Assembly: GCA_020630715.1 (NCBI GenBank)
Contig: JAHDIQ010000007.1
Coordinates: 138,405 to 202,404 of the forward strand
Direction of reading: 5' to 3'
Length of the DNA: 64,000 bases
Source: Nonlabens sp.
GTDB lineage: Bacteria; Bacteroidota; Bacteroidia; Flavobacteriales; Flavobacteriaceae
Position 1 is the first letter of the stretch. The number at the start of each line of letters is the position of its first letter. The notes under the pieces were generated by a model. It worked only from the letters and a program-made list of their open reading frames with translations, was not told the origin of the DNA and made no database searches. Of the stretch, positions 53,194-61,958 are shown one piece after another. The translations under genes and the position numbers were made by a program.

Positions 53194-54323
53194 TGGCAGA
53201 TTTTTATGACATATTAGGCATTTCAAAAAGTGCTAGTGCTAGCGAGATTAAAAAGGCCTATCGTAAGAAAGCCATTGAGTTTCATCCAGATAAAAATCCA
53301 GGAGACGCAACCGCCGAAGAGAATTTCAAAAAAGCTGCAGAAGCTTATGAAACCTTAAGCGATCCACAAAAGAAAGCCCGATATGACCAGCTAGGTCATC
53401 AGGCTTATACTAGTGGTGGTGCTGGTGGTTTTGGCGGTGGAGCTGGTGGATTCGGTGGAATGGATATGGATGACATATTCAGCCAGTTTGGAGATATTTT
53501 TGGTGGTGGCGGTTTTTCAGGTTTTTCAGGATTTGGCGGTGGCGGTGGTCGTAGACGCGTAAAAGGAAAAGACCTAAGAATTCGTGTTTCCTTAACACTA
53601 GAAGAAGCAGCGCTAGGCGTTGAGAAAAAAGTTAAGGTAAAACGTAAAAAACAGGCACCAGGAGTTACCTATAAAACTTGTTCTACTTGTAATGGTTCTG
53701 GTCAGGTTACTAGAATACAAAATACCATTTTAGGTCGTATGCAAACCAGCGCACCGTGTAATACCTGTGGTGGTGCTGGACAGATGATGGATAAAAAGCC
53801 TGCTGGCGCAGATGCCCAAGGTTTAATCATTGATGAGGAAACGGTAAGTATCAAAATACCAGCTGGTGTTGAAACAGATATGCGTCTTAAAGTAGGTGGA
53901 AAAGGAAATGAAGCACCTGGTGATGGAATCTCCGGAGACTTACTAGTAGATATAGAGGTTAAAGCTCATGATAATCTACAACGTGAAGGAAATAATCTTC
54001 ATTATGATCTTTACATCAGCGTGCCAGAAGCAGTGCTAGGTACCAGTAAAGAAATACAAACGGTAACAGGTAAAGTACGTATTCCTATAGAAGCAGGAAT
54101 TCAAAGTGGGAAAATTTTAAGATTGCGTGGTAAAGGAATGCCTAGTATTAATAGCTATGGTAATGGTGATTTACTAGTGCATGTAAACGTCTGGACACCA
54201 CGTGATTTAACTAGAGAACAGAAAGAATTTTTTGAAAGTATGATGACAGATTCGCATTTTGATCCAGCACCAGAAAAAGGCGACAAATCATTTTTTGAAA
54301 AAGTAAAAGATATGTTTTCTTAA
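53193..54323 (+). CDS. dnaJ: Chaperone DnaJ with a reduced zinc-finger domain
   Basis: 376 residues. J domain with HPD at 31-33, a Gly/Phe-rich region (about 71-115), then a zinc-finger region with only two CxxCxGxG motifs: CSTCNGSG (about 163-170) and CNTCGGAG (about 189-196). E. coli DnaJ has four. The spacing fits motifs 2 and 3, so only one zinc centre should remain. The substrate-binding C-terminal domains look normal. From memory this reduction is usual in Flavobacteria. Confidence 0.96.
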   Translation: MADFYDILGISKSASASEIKKAYRKKAIEFHPDKNPGDATAEENFKKAAEAYETLSDPQKKARYDQLGHQAYTSGGAGGFGGGAGGFGGMDMDDIFSQFGDIFGGGGFSGFSGFGGGGGRRRVKGKDLRIRVSLTLEEAALGVEKKVKVKRKKQAPGVTYKTCSTCNGSGQVTRIQNTILGRMQTSAPCNTCGGAGQMMDKKPAGADAQGLIIDEETVSIKIPAGVETDMRLKVGGKGNEAPGDGISGDLLVDIEVKAHDNLQREGNNLHYDLYISVPEAVLGTSKEIQTVTGKVRIPIEAGIQSGKILRLRGKGMPSINSYGNGDLLVHVNVWTPRDLTREQKEFFESMMTDSHFDPAPEKGDKSFFEKVKDMFS

Positions 54324-54417
54324 AAGTATCTTAATGAATTAGAAAAAGTTTTATATATTTGAGTCAACAATTTGGTTAACCAACCAATTGTTATTTTTCT
54401 TTTTCATAGCAATTTTT

Positions 54418-54451
54418 CCCACCTCTAATTTTTTTAGAGGTGGGTTTTTTT
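54418..54451 (+). terminator. Intrinsic terminator after dnaJ
   Basis: Perfect 10-bp stem CCCACCTCTA/TAGAGGTGGG with a T-rich loop, followed by eight T residues. Confidence 0.93.
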
Positions 54452-54528
54452 TATAAAACTGCTTAAAATATGGTTAATAGCAACCCATAACCTATTCTTA
54501 TTTTTAAATTAGCATATTACTTTAATTT

Positions 54529-55458
54529 ATGGAATACACATTAGAGGCAAATAATATTATTAAGAACTACGGTGAATACCGCGCGCTTAACGATGTGAGT
54601 ATAAAAGTACCTAAAGGAAGTATCTACGGACTTCTAGGTCCTAACGGTGCTGGTAAAACATCCTTAATACGTATCATAAACCAGATCACCATGCCAGATG
54701 CTGGCGAGGTGCTACTTAATGGTGAGCCGTTACAACCTAAACATATTCAAGACATAGGTTATATGCCAGAAGAACGCGGATTGTACAAATCAATGAAAGT
54801 AGGTGAGCAATGCTTATACCTAGCACAGCTTAAAGGGCTTTCTAAAAAAGAAGCAAAATCCAGATTAGAACATTGGTTTGAAAAACTAGGAATGACTGGC
54901 TGGTGGAATAAAAAACTACAAGAGCTTTCTAAAGGTATGGCACAAAAAGTACAGTTTATTGTGACTGTATTGCATGAACCTAGTTTATTGATCTTTGATG
55001 AGCCATTCTCAGGATTTGATCCTGTAAATGCAAATCTTATTAAAGATGAAATTTTAGAATTAAGTGAAAAAGGAACAACCATCATATTCTCTACACACCG
55101 CATGGAAAGTGTAGAAGAAATGTGTGATCATATTGCTTTAATTAATAAATCTAATCTAGTATTAAGCGGTAAATTAAGTGATGTAAAACAGCAATTTAGA
55201 TCTAGAAATTACACCGTATCCTTAATCGCAGATCAGCCTCAAGATACTTTTTCAAAAGTACCAGCGATCTATGAACCACAAAAAACCGAATTAAAAGGAT
55301 TAGATCATACGCTGGATATGAATATTAAGTTACCGGAATCTCAAACGATTGCACAGGCAATTACCCAATTTACAAGCCTAGGAGAGCTTACTCATTTTAG
55401 CGAGATCATTCCTAGCGTCAATGATATATTCATTAAAACCGTAGAGCAAGATGGATAA
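54529..55458 (+). CDS. ABC transporter ATP-binding protein (NatA-like)
   Basis: 309 residues. Walker A is GPNGAGKTSL near residue 40, the signature is LSKGMAQKVQ near 139, and Walker B is LLIFDEPFSGFD near 157. The C-terminal 80 residues are the DUF4162 extension. It pairs with the permease that overlaps its end by eight bases. Related pairs export sodium or drugs; the substrate here is open. Confidence 0.92.
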   Translation: MEYTLEANNIIKNYGEYRALNDVSIKVPKGSIYGLLGPNGAGKTSLIRIINQITMPDAGEVLLNGEPLQPKHIQDIGYMPEERGLYKSMKVGEQCLYLAQLKGLSKKEAKSRLEHWFEKLGMTGWWNKKLQELSKGMAQKVQFIVTVLHEPSLLIFDEPFSGFDPVNANLIKDEILELSEKGTTIIFSTHRMESVEEMCDHIALINKSNLVLSGKLSDVKQQFRSRNYTVSLIADQPQDTFSKVPAIYEPQKTELKGLDHTLDMNIKLPESQTIAQAITQFTSLGELTHFSEIIPSVNDIFIKTVEQDG

Positions 55459-56740
55459 GTTGTGGCTCATTATTAAAAGAGAATACCTAAACAAGGTAAG
55501 GAATAGAACATTTGTCATCATGACTTTTGTGAGTCCGTTGATATTTGTTGCGGTCGCAGTAGTAGTAGGTTTATTAACTAGTGTGAATAATGATACCGTG
55601 CGAAAAGTGGCTATCCTAGATGAAACCGCGCAGTTTAGCAACTTATTTGAAGATACAGATCGCACCGATTATATCACTATTGATAATTCTATAGAACAAG
55701 CGATTACTGCTAGTAATGAAGCCGGCTATTATGGATTACTGCATGTTTCAAGTGATAATGGGAAGTTAGGAGAAATCACTTTTTATTCTAATGATGCACC
55801 TAATGAGAGCTATATTAATGATATAGAACGCACCATAGAAAAGAAAGCTACAGAGGCTAATCTGATTACCTCTGGGATAGATCTAAAAAAACTAGACGAT
55901 GCAAAAGTGGATAAAACCATTAAGTTGCAAAATTATTTAGGTGTCCAGTCCAGTAAAAAGGTAGGATACGTGAAAATGATTTTTGGAGGTGCGGCAGGAT
56001 ATCTATTAATGATGTTTATTATTATCTATGGGAATATGGTGATGCGATCTGTCATAGAAGAAAAGACAAATCGCATTATTGAAATTATTGTAAGTTCTGT
56101 AAAACCTATTTATTTAATGGTAGGTAAGATTATAGGAACCTCGCTTGCTGGAATTACTCAGTTTTTAATTTGGTTAATACTAGGTTTGATACTTTATACA
56201 GTTGCGATATCATTTCTGGGAATAGATGCAATGAGTAGTCCATCTACAGATATTGCCACTCAACAATTACAGGACATGGATCAAATGGAATTGATCATAA
56301 ATGACATCCTGCAATTACCATTGGGCACTTTGGTATTATGCTTCTTTATTTACTTTATAGGTGGATATTTATTGTATGCAAGTATTTACACGGCAATAGG
56401 CGCTGCGGTAGATAATGAAACAGATACGCAACAATTTATGTTACCTATCATAATTCCTCTAATACTAGCAATGTATGTAGGCTTTTTTACAGTGATGGAT
56501 AATCCAGAAGGAACCGTTGCGACTGTTTTTTCTTATATTCCGCTTACGTCGCCTATTGTGATGTTGATGCGTATTCCATTTGGTGTAGTATCATGGTGGG
56601 AAATATTGATTAGTGTCGTATTGTTATACGCTAGTATTATCGCTGTCGCTTGGTTAGCTTCTAAAATATATAGAGTAGGGATATTGATGTACGGTAAAAA
56701 AACAAATTGGAAAGAATTGTATAAATGGCTTAAATATTAA
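55451..56740 (+). CDS. ABC transporter permease (ABC-2, NatB-like)
   Basis: 429 residues. One N-terminal helix, an extracytoplasmic domain (about 45-175) and five or six C-terminal helices, with VIEEKTNRIIEIIVSSVKPIYLMVGKIIG typical of ABC-2 permeases. The C-terminus overlaps the mscS-like ATG by one base. Confidence 0.9.
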   Translation: MDKLWLIIKREYLNKVRNRTFVIMTFVSPLIFVAVAVVVGLLTSVNNDTVRKVAILDETAQFSNLFEDTDRTDYITIDNSIEQAITASNEAGYYGLLHVSSDNGKLGEITFYSNDAPNESYINDIERTIEKKATEANLITSGIDLKKLDDAKVDKTIKLQNYLGVQSSKKVGYVKMIFGGAAGYLLMMFIIIYGNMVMRSVIEEKTNRIIEIIVSSVKPIYLMVGKIIGTSLAGITQFLIWLILGLILYTVAISFLGIDAMSSPSTDIATQQLQDMDQMELIINDILQLPLGTLVLCFFIYFIGGYLLYASIYTAIGAAVDNETDTQQFMLPIIIPLILAMYVGFFTVMDNPEGTVATVFSYIPLTSPIVMLMRIPFGVVSWWEILISVVLLYASIIAVAWLASKIYRVGILMYGKKTNWKELYKWLKY

Positions 56741-57597
56741 TGAAAGAAATTTGGGATCAAATAAAGGAATTTTTAACCTTTCCAATTGTAGAACGGACTA
56801 ATCCAGGAGGCTTTCATCTAGACACCTGGATGATTATACTTGCGGTACTTGCAATTATAGCTGCGTCTTTAGTTTTACGAGGCATCAAAAAAATTCTCAC
56901 GCGTAAAATGGACGCGTCTGATAAGCTCAAGTTTGATTCCATTTTTAAGTTTTTCAATTACATTGTTTACATCATTGTAACCATAATGGTACTTAACGCT
57001 ACTGGTGTGAATGTTACTGCAGTGTTAACTGCCAGTGCCGCCATTTTTGTAGGAATAGGTTTTGCCTTGCAAGATTTTTTTAAAGATATTATTGCTGGTA
57101 TTTCTATTCTGGTAGATAAATCACTTTTAGTAAACGATATCATTGAGCTAGATGGTAAAGTAGGACGCGTATTTGAAATTAAATTGCGTAGCACACGTGC
57201 TATTACTAGAGATGATAAAGTACTTGTGATTCCTAATCATTTATTCCTGCAACAAACTATTTTTAACTACACTCAAAATCATGCTAAAACTCGTGAGCAT
57301 ATCAGTATAGGTGTAGCCTATGGCAGTGACACAGAAAAGGTAAAAGAGTTGCTATTAGACTGCGCAAATGATCAAAAAGGCGTTCTTAAAAGTCCAGAGC
57401 CTTTTGTGTTGTTCAATGATTTTGGCGATAGTGCGCTACAATTTGGTCTGTATTTTTTTGTTCGTGATAGTTTTACAGATCCACGTGTGAAAAGCGAACT
57501 TAGATTTGCCATAGATAAATCGTTTAGAGCACATCAGATTTCTATTCCGTTTCCGCAGCGTGATATTCATATTATCACCCAAAATGAAAACAACTAG
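56740..57597 (+). CDS. MscS-type mechanosensitive channel
   Basis: 285 residues. Three membrane helices (about 27-47, 68-88 and 92-112); the third is the pore helix with the pattern LTASAAIFVGIGFALQDFFKDIIAGISILVDKSL, typical of MscS. The cytoplasmic cage follows (VNDIIELDGKVGRVFEIKLRSTRAITRDDKVLVIPNHLFL). It releases solutes at osmotic downshift. It is translationally coupled to the permease and followed directly by an outer-membrane-like gene. Confidence 0.92.
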   Translation: MKEIWDQIKEFLTFPIVERTNPGGFHLDTWMIILAVLAIIAASLVLRGIKKILTRKMDASDKLKFDSIFKFFNYIVYIIVTIMVLNATGVNVTAVLTASAAIFVGIGFALQDFFKDIIAGISILVDKSLLVNDIIELDGKVGRVFEIKLRSTRAITRDDKVLVIPNHLFLQQTIFNYTQNHAKTREHISIGVAYGSDTEKVKELLLDCANDQKGVLKSPEPFVLFNDFGDSALQFGLYFFVRDSFTDPRVKSELRFAIDKSFRAHQISIPFPQRDIHIITQNENN

Positions 57598-58473
57598 ATG
57601 ATCCGTAAAATTCTGGTATGTTTTTTTTGTTTCGCTTTCGCGAAAGCTTATGCTCAAGGAACTGATCTATTCAGGACAGAGTACACATACTTTCCACAAC
57701 GCAATAGTGATAATAGTTTTAGAAGATTTAGAACATTTGTTAATGTGCCGCTAAAGATTAAGGAAGGTACTTACCTTGTGCCTTATTTTGAGTATCGTAA
57801 CATTCATTTGATTGTGCGCGATAATCAGGCATTTCAAGAATTAAGCACAGATCGATATGAAAGTTATGAGGCTGCGCTAGGATATACTTTTCCTATGAAG
57901 AACGACTGGCGTTTTGGCAGTAGAGCAGGAGTTTTAATAGCGAGTAATTTTGATAAAGCAAAAGCGATAAGTGATGATTATTTTCTAACCGCAAGCGTTT
58001 ATTTTATAAAAAGCATGACTAAACGTACGGATGGTGGAAAACCATGGCGATTAGTTTTAGGAGTGCAATATTCCACTACCGTAGGTAGACCATTTCCTTT
58101 ACCTTATGTAAATTATTACAGGGAATTTGCGCCCAAATGGAGCTTTACACTAGGCGCACCTAAAATGAATTTAAAATATCGTTTTAACGATAAAAACTCA
58201 ATGCAAGTCTATGCGCGCCTAGACGGTTTTTATGCAAACATTCAAGAAGATCTAGAATCAACAGGTGGCATAGCAGATAATATTAGTATGACCACCGCGA
58301 TGGTAGGTCCAGGATATCAATATAACTTTACAAAACATTTAAGTGCTTATGTCTATGTGGGATATACTATCTTTAACGACATACGTTTAAGAAATGTAGA
58401 TGGAATAGATGTAAAAACAGTAAACGATAGTAATACATTCTACTCTAGAGCAGGATTAAAATTTAAAATATAA
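57598..58473 (+). CDS. Outer-membrane beta-barrel-like protein (DUF6268-like)
   Basis: 291 residues. The signal peptide contains FAFAKA (residues 12-17), encoded by a palindrome copy, and a likely cleavage AYA-Q. The mature part has alternating aromatic and polar beta strands (YLVPYFEYRNIHLIV, LGYTFPMK and YVYVGYTIF) and ends in FKI, which suggests a barrel. Assignment to DUF6268 is tentative. It starts right after the MscS stop. Confidence 0.75.
   Translation: MIRKILVCFFCFAFAKAYAQGTDLFRTEYTYFPQRNSDNSFRRFRTFVNVPLKIKEGTYLVPYFEYRNIHLIVRDNQAFQELSTDRYESYEAALGYTFPMKNDWRFGSRAGVLIASNFDKAKAISDDYFLTASVYFIKSMTKRTDGGKPWRLVLGVQYSTTVGRPFPLPYVNYYREFAPKWSFTLGAPKMNLKYRFNDKNSMQVYARLDGFYANIQEDLESTGGIADNISMTTAMVGPGYQYNFTKHLSAYVYVGYTIFNDIRLRNVDGIDVKTVNDSNTFYSRAGLKFKI
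57631..57647. repeat. GCTTTCGCGAAAGC palindrome, copy 12 (inside signal peptide)
   Basis: Read as Phe-Ala-Phe-Ala-Lys-Ala in the signal peptide of the beta-barrel-like protein. Confidence 0.9.
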
Positions 58474-58474
58474 T

Positions 58475-59638
58475 ATGGCAAATATTCTTTTAATAGAAGA
58501 TGAAGCGGCAATACGTAGAGTATTATCTAAAATACTAGCCGAAGAAAATAAAGCATACAACGTTACAGAGGCTGCAGATGGTCTAGAAGGAATGGAACTC
58601 ATTAAAAAAGAGGACTATGATTTAGTGTTGTGTGACATCAAAATGCCCAAAATGGATGGTGTTGAGGTGCTAGAAGCGATTAAGAAAATTAAACCGGAGA
58701 TTCCAGTAGTCATGATTTCAGGTCATGGAGATCTGGATACTGCAGTAAATACCATGCGATTAGGAGCCTTTGATTATATATCAAAACCACCAGATTTAAA
58801 TCGTTTATTAAACACCGTACGTAATGCATTAGATCGTAAAACGCTGGTAGTAGAAAATAAACGCCTTAAGAAGAAGGTGAGTAAGAATTATGAAATGGTA
58901 GGTGAGTCTGAGTATATCAACATCATCAAAAATATCATAGATAAAGTTGCTCCTACGGATGCACGTGTGTTAATTACTGGCGGTAATGGAACAGGAAAAG
59001 AACTTGTAGCACACTGGTTACATGAAAAAAGTGAACGTGCTGGCAATCCATTTATAGAAGTTAATTGTGCTGCGATCCCTAGTGAATTGATAGAAAGTGA
59101 GCTTTTCGGTCATGTGAAAGGAAGCTTTACGGGAGCAAATAAAGATCGTGCAGGGAAATTTGAAGCCGCAAATGGCGGTACTATTTTCTTAGATGAAATA
59201 GGTGATATGAGCTTGAAAGCTCAAGCCAAAGTACTAAGAGCACTGCAGGAAAATAAAATCCAGCGTGTAGGAAGCGATAAAGACATTAAAGTGAATGTAC
59301 GTATTCTATCTGCTACAAATAAGGATTTGAAAAAAGAAATCGCAGATAATAATTTCCGTGAGGATCTATACCATAGACTTGCGGTTATTCTAGTAAACGT
59401 TCCATCTTTAAATGAGCGTAGAGAGGATATTCCATTGCTAGTAGATCATTTTGCTACAAAAATCGCAAAAGAGCAAGGGAATCCGGCAAAACAATTTGAC
59501 GATAAAGCGATCAAGTTACTTCAGGAATATGACTGGACGGGAAACATACGCGAGTTACGTAATGTGGTGGAGCGCCTAATCATTTTAGGAGGTGAAAATA
59601 TTAGTGAAAAAGATGTAAAATCATTTGCAAGTAAATAA
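58475..59638 (+). CDS. NtrC-like sigma-54 response regulator without an HTH domain
   Basis: 387 residues. A receiver domain (1-120; phospho-acceptor Asp54 in LVLCDIKMPKMDG, Lys in SKPP near 104) is followed by the AAA+ sigma-54 activator domain: Walker A GGNGTGKE near 169, GSFTGA loop near 215 (Ser for Ala in GAFTGA) and Walker B GGTIFLDEIGDM. The chain stops at NISEKDVKSFASK, so the usual Fis-type HTH is missing. It overlaps ppk2 by one base. No histidine kinase is nearby. Confidence 0.93.
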   Translation: MANILLIEDEAAIRRVLSKILAEENKAYNVTEAADGLEGMELIKKEDYDLVLCDIKMPKMDGVEVLEAIKKIKPEIPVVMISGHGDLDTAVNTMRLGAFDYISKPPDLNRLLNTVRNALDRKTLVVENKRLKKKVSKNYEMVGESEYINIIKNIIDKVAPTDARVLITGGNGTGKELVAHWLHEKSERAGNPFIEVNCAAIPSELIESELFGHVKGSFTGANKDRAGKFEAANGGTIFLDEIGDMSLKAQAKVLRALQENKIQRVGSDKDIKVNVRILSATNKDLKKEIADNNFREDLYHRLAVILVNVPSLNERREDIPLLVDHFATKIAKEQGNPAKQFDDKAIKLLQEYDWTGNIRELRNVVERLIILGGENISEKDVKSFASK

Positions 59639-60519
59639 TGAGCTATTCCATAAATCCGAAAGATTATCAGGCTACAGGAGCGATAGATTTATCTAAAGTT
59701 GCTACAACACCTCATTTTTCCATAGAAAAAAAAGAGGCCAAAAAAGAACTAGCAAAAATACGTCGTGACCTAGCAGATTTCCAGACAAAACTTTTTGCGC
59801 ACGACAGGCATGCTGTACTGTGCTGTTTTCAAGGTATGGATACCAGTGGTAAAGACAGTCTGATACGTGAAGTCTTCAAAGATTTTAATGTGCGTGGTGT
59901 GATGCAACATAGTTTTAAAGTTCCTACAGACCTTGAATTATCCCATGGCTATTTATGGCGTCATTATATCGCCTTGCCTTCAAAAGGTAGTTTCGGAATA
60001 TTTAATAGAACGCATTATGAAAATGTTCTAGTAACTAGAGTACATCCGCAATACCTAACATCAGAGAGATTACCCGGAATTTATAGCTCAGATGACGTGA
60101 CACAAGATTTTTGGGATATGCGTTACAAGCAAATCAATGATTTTGAAAAAGAATTAGTAGAAAATGGAACCTATGTCTTCAAATTCTTCTTACATCTATC
60201 TAAAAAAGAACAAAAAAATAGACTACTACGCCGTTTAAATTTACCAGAAAAAAATTGGAAATTCTCTGGCGGTGACTTGAAAGAACGTGCGCTATGGGAT
60301 GAATATCAAAAGTGTTATCAAGAAGCGATTTCAAATACTTCAAAAGATCACGCACCGTGGTACATCATTCCTGCAGACGATAAACCTAGCTCTAGATTAA
60401 TTGTTGCGACTATTTTAACCCAAGTCTTGTCTCAATTTGATCACATACAGTTTCCGCAATTGGATCAAGAAACGCGTTCTAAATTAGGTGAATACCGTAA
60501 AATGCTAGAAAATGAATAA
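59638..60519 (+). CDS. ppk2: Polyphosphate kinase 2 family protein
   Basis: 293 residues. Uses polyphosphate to phosphorylate nucleotides. Walker A is FQGMDTSGKDSL near residue 64, the lid motif region contains NRTHYENVLVTRVHP, and the second key motif is KFFLHLSKKEQKNRLLRRL. The subclass (AMP, ADP or NDP acceptor) cannot be fixed by eye. It overlaps the M28 peptidase gene by eight bases. Confidence 0.92.
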   Translation: MSYSINPKDYQATGAIDLSKVATTPHFSIEKKEAKKELAKIRRDLADFQTKLFAHDRHAVLCCFQGMDTSGKDSLIREVFKDFNVRGVMQHSFKVPTDLELSHGYLWRHYIALPSKGSFGIFNRTHYENVLVTRVHPQYLTSERLPGIYSSDDVTQDFWDMRYKQINDFEKELVENGTYVFKFFLHLSKKEQKNRLLRRLNLPEKNWKFSGGDLKERALWDEYQKCYQEAISNTSKDHAPWYIIPADDKPSSRLIVATILTQVLSQFDHIQFPQLDQETRSKLGEYRKMLENE

Positions 60520-61912
60520 GCTATTTGTCGTAGTGATGTTGTTTGGTTTCGCTTTCGCGAAAGCGCAATTACAACAGCCATCACCATCAGATTCACTCAT
60601 GTTGCGCAGTATCTATGATCAAAACCTGACAAAATCAAAATCTTATGAATGGTTAGACCACTTGTCTAATCAAATAGGTGGTAGGTTATCAGGAAGTCCG
60701 CAAGCACAATTAGCGGTGGAATATACTTATAAAGAGCTACTTAAAATCGCAGATACTGCATGGTTACAACCAGTACAAGTCCCTAAATGGACTAGAGGAA
60801 CCCCAGAAATAGCTTACATAGAATCCACAGACGGATCCAGATTAAAGGTAAATGTATGTGCATTAGGTGGTTCAATTGCAACACCTGAATTAGGATTAAG
60901 GGCACCAGTTATTGAAGTTCAAGGAATAGATGATCTAAAATCATTAGGATCACAAGTAAAAGGTAAAATAGTATTTTACAATCGACCTATGGAGCCTACA
61001 AAAATTCAAACTTTTGAGGCCTATGGTGGTTGCGTAGATCAACGGTATAGTGGTGCTATGGAGGCATCAAAATTAGGAGCAGTAGGAGTCATTGTTAGAT
61101 CTATGAATTTAAGAATGGATGACTTACCACATACAGGTAGTATGAGTTATGGTAATTTACCATTAGAACAATATATACCAGCGGCCGCTATTAGTACAAA
61201 TGATGCTCAAAAACTACATTTAGAATTACAAAAAAACAAAAATACCGAATTTTATTTACAGCAAAATTGTCAGAATTTAGGCGAGACCACTTCTTATAAC
61301 GTTATTGCACAAATCAATGGATCTAAATTTTCTGATGAAATTATTCTGGTAGGAGGACATTTAGATTCGTGGGATCTAGGTGATGGTAGTCATGATGACG
61401 GTGCAGGAGTAGTGCAATCCATGCAAGTTTTGCAGACTATGAGAAATTTAAACTATCAACCGCAACGTACTATAAGAGTAGTTTTGTTCATGAATGAGGA
61501 GAATGGCTTAAGAGGTGCACGTGCATATGCATCTCAAGTTAAAGAATTAAATCAACGACATATTTTTGCACTTGAAAGTGATGCTGGTGGTTTTACACCT
61601 AGAGGTTTTAGTTTTGACGCGTCTAAAAGTCAAATGCGACAAGTAGTTTCTTGGCGACCATTGTTTAAGCCTTATTTAATTCATTACTTTGAATTAGGTG
61701 GTAGTGGTGCAGACGTAGGACCGTTAAAAGGTAATGGAACCATATTAGCAGGTTTACGTCCAGATTCTCAGCGATATTTTGATCATCATCATGCAGCTAA
61801 TGATACTTTTGATGCTGTGAATAAGCGAGAATTAGAATTAGGAGCAGCCTCCATGACTAGTCTTATTTATCTATTTGATAAGTATGGAAATCCAGAAGCT
61901 AAATTAGATTAG
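60512..61912 (+). CDS. M28 family zinc aminopeptidase, exported
   Basis: 466 residues. The signal peptide ends in FAFAKA followed by Gln (residues 13-19), encoded by a palindrome copy. A protease-associated-type insert lies around 120-220. The zinc site is GGHLDSWDLGDGSHDDGAG, NEENGLRGARAY and a later HHHAANDTFD. It resembles plasma glutamate carboxypeptidase. It should act in the periplasm or outside on peptides. Confidence 0.92.
   Translation: MNKLFVVVMLFGFAFAKAQLQQPSPSDSLMLRSIYDQNLTKSKSYEWLDHLSNQIGGRLSGSPQAQLAVEYTYKELLKIADTAWLQPVQVPKWTRGTPEIAYIESTDGSRLKVNVCALGGSIATPELGLRAPVIEVQGIDDLKSLGSQVKGKIVFYNRPMEPTKIQTFEAYGGCVDQRYSGAMEASKLGAVGVIVRSMNLRMDDLPHTGSMSYGNLPLEQYIPAAAISTNDAQKLHLELQKNKNTEFYLQQNCQNLGETTSYNVIAQINGSKFSDEIILVGGHLDSWDLGDGSHDDGAGVVQSMQVLQTMRNLNYQPQRTIRVVLFMNEENGLRGARAYASQVKELNQRHIFALESDAGGFTPRGFSFDASKSQMRQVVSWRPLFKPYLIHYFELGGSGADVGPLKGNGTILAGLRPDSQRYFDHHHAANDTFDAVNKRELELGAASMTSLIYLFDKYGNPEAKLD
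60548..60568. repeat. GCTTTCGCGAAAGC palindrome, copy 13 (inside signal peptide of the M28 gene)
   Basis: Read as Phe-Ala-Phe-Ala-Lys-Ala-Gln, almost the same codons as at 42511-42532, in an unrelated gene. Confidence 0.9.
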
Positions 61913-61958
61913 AACATGTAGCGGTTAAGATTATCTTTACTCCTTTTAAATTTTACAG

